From assembly GCA_031286725.1 (NCBI GenBank), contig JAITTR010000020.1:1-5265 (forward strand): 5,265 nt of DNA. Reading direction: 5' to 3'. The position numbers and the translations under genes were made by a program. Source of the DNA: Holosporales bacterium. GTDB lineage: Bacteria; Pseudomonadota; Alphaproteobacteria; RUG11792. Below, in pieces: positions 1-4,552 of this stretch (position 1 is its first letter; each line of letters begins with the position of its first letter). The notes beneath the pieces are model-generated. The model worked only from the letters and a program-made list of their open reading frames with translations, had not been told where the DNA came from and did no database searches.

Positions 1-407
1 CCGAAATAACTCGTTATATTGGCGGAGCCCATAGCAAATTCGTCCATATTGGTTTTTCCAAGAAATATCGCTCCATCGTTTAGCAAATTCTGAGAAACTG
101 TCGATTCGTATTCCGGAACAAAATCTGCCAACATTTTGGAACCTGCGGTAGTTCTTATTCCTTTCGTACAAAACAAATCTTTTATGGCGAGAGGAATGCC
201 CAATAGGGCTCTTTTTTCGCCTTTCGCTATTAGATCGTCAACTTCTTTTGCGGAATCTAGGGCTTTTTCAGAACAAATCGTTATATACGCGTTTAGCTGC
301 GAAAATTCGGAAATTCTATTTAAATAATATTCCGTTAGTTCTTTAGAACTAATTTCTTTTGAATCCAAAGCCATTCTTGCTTTTTTTATCGTCCAATCTT
401 TTTTCAT
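1..407 (-). CDS. gatA: Glutamyl/aspartyl-tRNA amidotransferase subunit A, N-terminal part (cut by window edge)
   Basis: GatA is the amidase subunit of cytoplasmic GatCAB, which releases ammonia from glutamine so that GatB can turn Glu-tRNA(Gln) and/or Asp-tRNA(Asn) into Gln-tRNA and Asn-tRNA. The visible 135 residues begin MKKDWTIKKA. They carry the amidase-signature N-terminal core: LGIPLAIKDLFCTKGIRTT (about residues 69-87), with Lys76 in the position of the catalytic Lys of the Ser-cisSer-Lys triad, then AGSKML, YESTV and LGKTNMDEFAMGS (about 116-128). The Ser-rich part of the signature, with the other two triad residues, lies beyond the left edge; the full family length is near 480 residues. 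The ATG start is supported by an AGAAAGG ribosome-binding site 9 bases upstream and by the family N terminus. No frame break is seen. The upstream leader contains a promoter and a GC hairpin. The identification is secure; whether the enzyme serves Gln, Asn or both cannot be seen here. Confidence 0.96.
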   Translation of the reverse strand, partial: MKKDWTIKKARMALDSKEISSKELTEYYLNRISEFSQLNAYITICSEKALDSAKEVDDLIAKGEKRALLGIPLAIKDLFCTKGIRTTAGSKMLADFVPEYESTVSQNLLNDGAIFLGKTNMDEFAMGSANITSYF

Positions 408-416
408 TTTTAATTG

Positions 417-423
417 CCTTTCT
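417..423 (-). promoter_or_regulatory. Ribosome-binding site of gatA
   Basis: On the minus strand the bases read AGAAAGG, ending 9 bases before the gatA ATG at 407. A second purine block, GGAGG, lies farther upstream near 428-432, too far to be the main site. This supports the chosen gatA start. Confidence 0.6.
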
Positions 424-457
424 CCCGCCTCCATATAATTTCTATCAGCTAATTAAA

Positions 458-474
458 GCCCCGCAACGCGGGGC
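458..474 (-). terminator. GC-rich hairpin: terminator of the CDPS-PAS gene and/or leader hairpin of gatA
   Basis: A perfect 7-bp all-GC inverted repeat, GCCCCGC and GCGGGGC, encloses a 3-base loop. It is by far the most GC-rich spot in its surroundings. Read on the minus strand it is followed by TTTAATT, a short U-rich tail, so it fits an intrinsic terminator for the gene ending at 560. On the plus strand it is followed by CAATAAC, so no plus-strand terminator is expected. It lies downstream of the apparent gatA promoter (506-534), so it would also form in the gatA mRNA leader, where it could act as a partial terminator or attenuator. The stem is certain; the role is inferred. Confidence 0.7.
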
Positions 475-505
475 AATAACAAATTCAAAAAACTAACTTT
501 AGCAT

Positions 506-534
506 ATCATAAAAAAATCGCCATTCCTTTTCAA
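506..534 (-). promoter_or_regulatory. Sigma70-type promoter facing gatA
   Basis: On the minus strand, TTGAAA (534-529) is separated by exactly 17 bases from TATGAT (511-506). Each box matches the sigma70 consensus at 5 of 6 positions and the spacing is ideal. Transcription would begin near position 499, about 90 bases before the gatA ATG, putting the 458-474 hairpin roughly 25-40 bases into the transcript. The region is AT-rich, which makes chance matches more likely, but two good boxes at optimal spacing directly upstream of a gene are persuasive. Confidence 0.6.
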
Positions 535-559
535 AAACCCAAAAACTTGTAAAATAAAT

Positions 560-1798
560 TTAGAGTTTAAGGTTATCTAATTTATTCTCTTGTAGAGAAA
601 TCAGCAGTTCGTTAATAATACTTTGAATGCCAATAGCCTTGCTTGTTATATCGATACGTTCCTCTTCCGTAAGATTTTTATTGTTTCTTGCGGTAATACA
701 TAATTCGGTCAATACCGGCTGAATACTTCTGACAAATTTCTCAAAGATATCCCTAATTTTATTTTGTAAATTTATTCTTAATTTTTGTAGTTCGTTCTCC
801 TTTACTAATTGTTCGTTCTTTTTGCGATCCGTAATATCGATTGCGAGCCCCAGTATGCCTTCCGCCCTACCATCTATTATTAACGGAGCTTTAACGGACA
901 AATAATATTTACCGTTATTCTTTTCCTCAAAAGTAAATTGTTGTTTGGATTTTATAACCTTAACGGTATTTTCCCATAACGGTGGCGGCATTTCTTTAGC
1001 GTTTACTTCTCCAATCTCCCTATCTAAGGCATAATTCTTGTATATTTGTTTACCTTCTCTATTTATTATGAAAAAATTAACGTTTGTTACTTTTTCCGTT
1101 ATGAATTCGAATAATACTTCCTTTATTTTGTCTTTTTCAAACAATTCCTTATCGTACTTATGCTCTTCCATATGTTTTGACAATTTATAAGTCAATTGAC
1201 GAACGTTTAATTTATACCGCTCAAAAACAGATACCATAGGGGCCATTGATGGGACTGGATAGACCATGTTTATATTCTTAAAATATGTACACGCATAAGC
1301 GCACTCTTCTAGGATAAAGCCGACGCACTGCTCCAAAGTTTCTCCTTTTTTTTTGGGAAGCATAGCGTTTGCGGTTTTTAAAACCGCGTCTCTAAATTCG
1401 AGAACTTCGCCTCCGAAATCTCTTTTTATTTGCTCATACCAACGTTTAAACTCTCTGCTTTGTAGACCGTCCGCATAGTTTTGAACAACCGTTTCGACTT
1501 TACATTTTTCAATCGCTTCTTTATTCATTTTGAACCACTCGGTAGGAATGTTCGAATCGACGTATTTTGAAAATTCGGGAATGCTGTATCTATACAAATA
1601 AGACGAATCTAAGATAAAAACTTTTGCTATTTTATTTTCTATAGCGTTTATCGCATTTATTAATTCTTCGAATCCGTCCCCTGTTTGGCTTATACAAGAA
1701 TTCGATATAGTGCACGTTAACGTTACGCTCTTGTCTTGAGCGGACGAAAAAAGAGCCAAAGCTTCCTTTCCCCATCTTATGCATCTGTTTGTCGCCAT
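560..1798 (-). CDS. Cyclodipeptide synthase-like domain fused to a PAS sensor domain
   Basis: Three parts are visible in this 412-residue soluble protein without signal peptide or membrane segment. Residues ~1-200 resemble tRNA-dependent cyclodipeptide synthases, Rossmann-fold relatives of class I aminoacyl-tRNA synthetases that join two aminoacyl groups from charged tRNAs. The cues, compared from memory with AlbC, are a first strand and turn VTLTCTISNSCISQ (25-38), a second strand KVFILDSSY (59-67), a helix with SREFKRWYEQIKRDF (114-128), FILEECAY (161-168) and VYPVPS (179-184). Residues ~228-327 form a PAS domain ending GILGLAIDITDRKK, a typical sensory module. The rest (~328-412) is helical and charged, unassigned; no kinase, cyclase or clear DNA-binding domain is seen. 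AlbC Ser37 aligns with Thr30, Asn40 with Asn33, Tyr178 with Phe161 and Glu182 with Glu165; the Tyr202 equivalent is unclear (Val189, or Tyr180 in a Tyr-Pro pair). Activity is therefore uncertain. Start: ATG with GGAGG only 4 bases upstream. PAS is secure, CDPS likely. Confidence 0.68.
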   Translation of the reverse strand: MATNRCIRWGKEALALFSSAQDKSVTLTCTISNSCISQTGDGFEELINAINAIENKIAKVFILDSSYLYRYSIPEFSKYVDSNIPTEWFKMNKEAIEKCKVETVVQNYADGLQSREFKRWYEQIKRDFGGEVLEFRDAVLKTANAMLPKKKGETLEQCVGFILEECAYACTYFKNINMVYPVPSMAPMVSVFERYKLNVRQLTYKLSKHMEEHKYDKELFEKDKIKEVLFEFITEKVTNVNFFIINREGKQIYKNYALDREIGEVNAKEMPPPLWENTVKVIKSKQQFTFEEKNNGKYYLSVKAPLIIDGRAEGILGLAIDITDRKKNEQLVKENELQKLRINLQNKIRDIFEKFVRSIQPVLTELCITARNNKNLTEEERIDITSKAIGIQSIINELLISLQENKLDNLKL

Positions 1799-1802
1799 AA
1801 TA

Positions 1803-1807
1803 CCTCC
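1803..1807 (-). promoter_or_regulatory. Ribosome-binding site of the CDPS-PAS gene
   Basis: A perfect GGAGG on the minus strand lies 4 bases (TATT) before the ATG at 1798. The core is strong but the spacing is shorter than usual. No other start codon suits it better: the next in-frame Met is at residue 91, inside the CDPS-like domain. Confidence 0.7.
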
Positions 1808-1825
1808 GTAAAACCTACTATTTAC

Positions 1826-1864
1826 AATATAATCACAAATATAATCTTACTATTTTTTTGTCAA
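1826..1864 (-). promoter_or_regulatory. Promoter region of the CDPS-PAS gene with a 9-bp direct repeat
   Basis: On the minus strand a perfect TTGACA (1864-1859) is followed 15 bases later by TATATT, a 5/6 match to the -10 box. A TATTTG two bases farther on gives a 17-base spacer but a poorer box. A 9-base direct repeat, GATTATATT on the minus strand, occurs at 1846-1838 and 1834-1826, a 12-base period. The first copy contains the proposed -10 box. The second copy may be an alternative -10 box, or the pair may be half-sites for a regulator. The promoter is well placed, 28 bases or more upstream of the start codon. Confidence 0.5.
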
Positions 1865-1971
1865 TTTTTTTTGCAAAATTAACAATTAATCGAATTATGC
1901 AGTCTTATGAATATGTATGGCAACTAATGGTTTCTTCTCAAAATGTCTAAAAACCAAGCCTTTTATTGAAT

Positions 1972-2049
1972 TTTTTGATAAAAGTATTAAAGAAATTCAT
2001 TAATTTTGAGTAATGTTTGTACTAATACTTATTATTTCTTTATCAAGAA
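1972..2049. repeat. Nested inverted repeats (possible structured RNA element)
   Basis: Three inverted repeats lie one inside another. The outer pair, 1972-1982 with 2039-2049, forms TTGATAAA/TTTATCAA and extends to 11 pairs with one G-T. The middle pair, 1983-1989 with 2023-2029, belongs to the match AAGTATTA/TAATACTT. The inner pair, CATTA (1998-2002) and TAATG (2011-2015), has an 8-base loop. Together they could fold into one long interrupted hairpin. All stems are AT-rich, and such pairs arise by chance in this composition, so only the ordered nesting is notable. A terminator-like hairpin on the plus strand follows 13 bases later. Confidence 0.35.
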
Positions 2050-2061
2050 TCATTTTTTGAT

Positions 2062-2081
2062 GCGCGTTATGCGCTTTTTTT
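2062..2081 (+). terminator. Terminator-like hairpin without an obvious upstream gene
   Basis: GCGC (2062-2065), a 5-base loop GTTAT and GCGC (2071-2074) are followed at once by seven T residues (2075-2081), the form of a short intrinsic terminator on the plus strand. The stem is only 4 bp, though all GC. No protein gene ends upstream on this strand within the window (the CDPS-PAS gene is on the other strand), so if real it would terminate a small RNA starting somewhere after ~1870. Confidence 0.35.
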
Positions 2082-2370
2082 AGGGATAATATTTTCTTTG
2101 TATGCTTTATTCGGTAATACATCTTCACGGGTCAGCCTTTAGTTTTTTAATCATTTGCTTAAGAAAGAAGAGTAAGAATCTCTATTTTGAGAAGATCATC
2201 AGTCTTTAAAAAGCGTTATTTGATTAAGCTTCTTTGCAGGCGGATCTTTTATTTATACGTAGTTTATATTCCAAAAGCGTAAGAATCTATTAAAAAACTT
2301 TCAGGCTAAGTTGAATAAGTCCTTAAGGAAATGCATATTCTATCGCGGCTGTAGAACTTATTAATACCTC

Positions 2371-2400
2371 TTGTTGAAAAAGTATTGAATATCGTATAAT
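2371..2400 (+). promoter_or_regulatory. Promoter of the rpsP-rimM-lpxB operon
   Basis: A perfect -10 box TATAAT lies at 2395-2400. Upstream, TTGTTG at 2371-2376 gives an 18-base spacer; the overlapping TTGAAA at 2374-2379 is a better -35 match but leaves only 15 bases. Transcription would start near 2407, about 30 bases before the rpsP ATG. The perfect -10 box and its position make this a good candidate for the operon's main promoter. Confidence 0.65.
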
Positions 2401-2425
2401 ATTATCATCATAGGTTTTTATAAAA

Positions 2426-2430
2426 AGGGA
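2426..2430 (+). promoter_or_regulatory. Ribosome-binding site of rpsP
   Basis: A purine run AGGGA ends 7 bases before the ATG at 2438, supporting that start, which also matches the highly conserved S16 N terminus. Confidence 0.6.
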
Positions 2431-2437
2431 ATTTTAG

Positions 2438-2770
2438 ATGTCCTTAAGAATAAGATTAGCTAGAGGCGGATCAAAAAAAAGGCCTTTTTACAGGCTAGTC
2501 GTTGCGGAAAACACGGCTCCAAGAGACGGAAAATTTATCGAAAGGTTAGGTTCTTATAACCCCTTGCTTGAAAAAGATAACAACGAAAGATTATTTGTCG
2601 AAGCCGAAAGAGTGAAATATTGGTTATCTGTCGGAGCTCAAACTTCTGAAAGGGTTGCTAAATTATTATCTGAATTAAAAATAGTCAATGCCCCCGTTAT
2701 TCCTGAAAGACCAAAAAAGTCTGCTCCAAAGAAAAAAGCTCAAGAACGCTTAAACGTCGCTTCCGCATAA
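2438..2770 (+). CDS. rpsP: 30S ribosomal protein S16
   Basis: S16 is a small RNA-binding protein of the 30S subunit body that binds 16S rRNA early and stabilises assembly. The 110-residue product carries the family hallmarks: the N-terminal strand MSLRIRLARGGSKKRPFYRL (residues 1-20), VVAENTAPRDGKFIERLGSYNPL (about 21-43), and the helical part with RVKYWLSVGAQTSERVAKLL (about 58-77). The last ~20 residues form a Lys/Ala/Pro-rich tail (RPKKSAPKKKAQ), as in many S16 proteins, placing it at the longer end of the usual range. It has its own promoter and ribosome-binding site and heads an operon. The gap to rimM is 12 bases. A small KH-domain protein gene, found between rpsP and rimM in many bacteria, is absent here. 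The identification is certain. Confidence 0.98.
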   Translation: MSLRIRLARGGSKKRPFYRLVVAENTAPRDGKFIERLGSYNPLLEKDNNERLFVEAERVKYWLSVGAQTSERVAKLLSELKIVNAPVIPERPKKSAPKKKAQERLNVASA

Positions 2771-2782
2771 ACTTAATTTCGT

Positions 2783-3286
2783 ATGAGTTTGGATGGGATA
2801 TGCGTTGGGATAATATCAAAGCCTATAGGTCTAAAAGGTTTGGTTAAAATTCATTCGTACGCGACGTCTTCATCGTTTTTCTTGAAACATAATTCTTTTT
2901 TTCTCTCGAGCGGCGAGGAAATAGTTTTATTCAATCAAAAGATAAAAGAAAAAAATGAAATTGTATCTAATATAAAAAATTATAACGACAGAAATTCCGT
3001 AGAATTATTGCTGTTGAAAAAACTTTTTGTATTAAAAAACGATTTGCCAAAACTTCAAGAAAATGAGTATTACCTTGACGACCTTTCAAATTTAATTGTT
3101 TTTGATAAAGAAAAAAATAAATTAGGAAAGGTTCTATCCGCTCTTGATTATGGAGCTGGGACTTTTTTGGATATTCGGTTAGAAAATGGGAAAACAGCTA
3201 CGTTACCGTTTAGGATAGAATCTGTTTTATCTGTGGATATCGGCAAAAGATTTATTGTGATAAACGAGGATTTTCTTTTAATATGA
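2783..3286 (+). CDS. rimM: Ribosome maturation factor RimM (16S rRNA processing)
   Basis: RimM binds S19 on the immature 30S subunit and helps the 16S rRNA 3' domain and head assemble. The 167-residue protein has the expected two halves. The N-terminal beta-barrel domain (about 5-90) starts CVGIISKPIGLKGLVKIH, the conserved glycine-lysine start motif, and contains NYNDRNSVELLLLKKLFV (about 66-83). The linker motif EYYLDDL (95-101) leads into a PRC-barrel domain (about 96-162) with KLGKVLSALDYGAGTFLDI (113-131) and LPF (141-143). The length is typical. The sequence is more Lys/Asn-rich and diverged than S16, as RimM usually is. No clear ribosome-binding site precedes the ATG, 12 bases after the rpsP stop, so translation may be coupled to rpsP. 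Its stop overlaps the lpxB start. The rpsP-rimM order strongly supports the call. Confidence 0.93.
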   Translation: MSLDGICVGIISKPIGLKGLVKIHSYATSSSFFLKHNSFFLSSGEEIVLFNQKIKEKNEIVSNIKNYNDRNSVELLLLKKLFVLKNDLPKLQENEYYLDDLSNLIVFDKEKNKLGKVLSALDYGAGTFLDIRLENGKTATLPFRIESVLSVDIGKRFIVINEDFLLI

Positions 3287-4362
3287 AACCCTCGAAAATA
3301 TACATAATAGCAGGCGAGGCCTCGGGAGATTTTTTAGGAGCGGCGATATTAAAAAAATTGAAAGAACTCGATTTCGATATTTCCATTATAGGCGGAGAGT
3401 TGATGAAAGCTCAAGGTCTAAAAAGCCTGTTTGACATTTCCGAAATATCCGTTGGGGGAATCGTCGAGATTATTCCGCATATTCGTAAGATTAAACGACT
3501 GATAAAAAAAAGCGCGCAAGATATATTGTTAAAAAATCCGGATATACTGTTGACAATAGATTCCCCAGGATTTAATTTTCGAATAGCGAAAATCGTAAGA
3601 AAACTTAATAAAGAAATAAAATTGATTCATTTTGTAGCTCCGTCCGTTTGGGCTTGGCGGGAAAAGAGAGCTAAAAAAATCGCAAAGATTTACGATATGT
3701 TGTTAACTCTTTTTGATTTCGAACCGCCGTATTTTGAAAAGTATGGCTTAAATACTATTTTCGTCGGACATCCGGCAATAGAATATTTTTCTCCAATGCC
3801 TGCTGAAAAAGAAGACTTTATATTATTGATGCCGGGAAGTAGGGAGCAAGAAATAAAAGCTCTTCTTCCTATATTTCTACAATCTGTCGAGAATAGACCT
3901 GAGAAAATAATAATTCCAACAATTCCTGGCGTAGTTGAGCTCATCCGTACTATTCTGGGAAATCGGCAAATAGAAATAGAAACGTCTGAAGATAAGAAAC
4001 GGGAATTATATCAAAAAGCAAAATTTGCGATAGTAGCAAGCGGTACGGCCGTATTGCAGCTCGCTTTATCAAATTGTCCAATGGTTGTTTGCTATAAATT
4101 GTCTAGCGTAACTTACAATATTTTAAAATATTTAGTCAATACAAAATACGTATCGTTAGTAAACATTATATTAAATAAACAATCAGTTCCGGAATTAATT
4201 CAGAATAACTGTACAGCCGAAAATATAATATTGAATATAAATCCAATTCATTTTTCAAAACAAATATCTGATTTTTCGGAACTTAAAAAACGATTAATGA
4301 ATAAAAACGACCTGCCAACATCGGCTATATTGAAGTCTATATTAACCCTCTCCCGAAGCTAG
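3283..4362 (+). CDS. lpxB: Lipid-A-disaccharide synthase
   Basis: LpxB, a membrane-associated glycosyltransferase of family GT19, joins UDP-2,3-diacylglucosamine and lipid X into the beta-1,6 disaccharide of lipid A, releasing UDP. The 359-residue product is slightly shorter than the E. coli enzyme. Motifs in order: IIAGEASGDFLGA (8-20), SVGGIVEIIPHIRK (56-69), LLTIDSPGFNFRIAK (89-103), HFVAPSVWAWREKRAKKI (116-133), FVGHPAIEYF (160-169), LLMPGSREQEI (181-191), ASGTAVLQLAL (252-262) and NIILNKQSVPELIQ (294-307). Asp93, Arg187 and Asn294 fall where conserved active-site residues of the family are expected. The ATG overlaps the rimM stop in an ATGA, so translation is coupled; a GAGGA lies 12 bases upstream, rather far. 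Its presence shows that the organism makes lipid A. Linkage to rpsP-rimM instead of lpxA/lpxD/fabZ is unusual. Confidence 0.96.
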   Translation: MKPSKIYIIAGEASGDFLGAAILKKLKELDFDISIIGGELMKAQGLKSLFDISEISVGGIVEIIPHIRKIKRLIKKSAQDILLKNPDILLTIDSPGFNFRIAKIVRKLNKEIKLIHFVAPSVWAWREKRAKKIAKIYDMLLTLFDFEPPYFEKYGLNTIFVGHPAIEYFSPMPAEKEDFILLMPGSREQEIKALLPIFLQSVENRPEKIIIPTIPGVVELIRTILGNRQIEIETSEDKKRELYQKAKFAIVASGTAVLQLALSNCPMVVCYKLSSVTYNILKYLVNTKYVSLVNIILNKQSVPELIQNNCTAENIILNINPIHFSKQISDFSELKKRLMNKNDLPTSAILKSILTLSRS

Positions 4363-4552
4363 TTTTATGAGAAAACAACTTCAATAGAGCTCTTTTTATA
4401 AATTGAAAGTATTAGTAAGCCCGCTATTTCGCTTCAATTATACTCCTCTATAAGCCAAAACATCTTAAGCGGGTTCGTACAGGTGCCAATGCGCATTTTG
4501 TACTTCGCGTTTTTACGCATATTGTTAAAACGGTCTATTAATAAAGTTGACG
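4363..4552. other. Convergent intergenic region rich in small palindromes
   Basis: This lies between the lpxB and dxr stops, so it should terminate both transcripts. No textbook GC stem with a T run is visible. Candidate stems are TTCAAT/ATTGAA (4380-4385 with 4402-4407), CCCGCT/AGCGGG (4421-4426 and about 4468-4473, far apart), the 10-bp perfect palindrome AATGCGCATT (4488-4497) flanked by GTACA (4477-4481) and TGTAC (4499-4503), and GCGT-TTTT-ACGC (about 4508-4519). Part of it (about 4465-4520) is richer in GC than its surroundings. A 28-codon minus-strand frame (4520-4434) crosses it but lacks a ribosome-binding site and resembles nothing known to me. Confidence 0.5.

Larger units (their letters stand above)
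1799..2437. other. 639-base gene-poor region between divergent CDPS-PAS gene and rpsP
   Basis: No open frame of useful length or recognisable protein is found on either strand. A plus-strand frame from about 2059 reads as a hydrophobic stretch (ALFLGIIFSLYALFG) and then meets stops about as often as random AT-rich sequence would. What can be pointed to is the minus-strand promoter and repeat at 1826-1864, nested inverted repeats at 1972-2049, a terminator-like hairpin at 2062-2081, a 10-base direct repeat (GTAAGAATCT at 2172-2181 and 2279-2288) and the rpsP promoter near 2371-2400. The length is striking beside the tightly packed rpsP operon. It could be a decayed gene, an unrecognised RNA, or plain spacer. 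Confidence 0.6.

Noticed and set aside
136..327. Plus-strand 63-codon open frame inside gatA
   Set aside because: It is the shadow of the highly conserved minus-strand GatA coding sequence and has no family resemblance.
590..680. LuxR-type helix-turn-helix at the C terminus of the CDPS-PAS protein (LTEEERIDITSKAIG resembles the LTxRE start)
   Set aside because: The conserved hydrophobic spacing is off and the protein ends before a recognition helix could be completed.
2172..2288. 10-base direct repeat GTAAGAATCT at 2172-2181 and 2279-2288
   Set aside because: Only two copies, 107 bases apart, with no target-site or regulatory context; compatible with chance in this composition.
2059..2385. 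Possible pseudogene of a membrane protein (hydrophobic stretch ALFLGIIFSLYALFG, then FAGGSFIYT)
   Set aside because: In-frame stops occur about as often as expected by chance in AT-rich DNA and no protein family is recognisable, so a pseudogene cannot be supported.
3690..3944. Minus-strand 84-codon open frame inside lpxB
   Set aside because: It lies wholly within lpxB, whose motifs run through this stretch; an antisense shadow.
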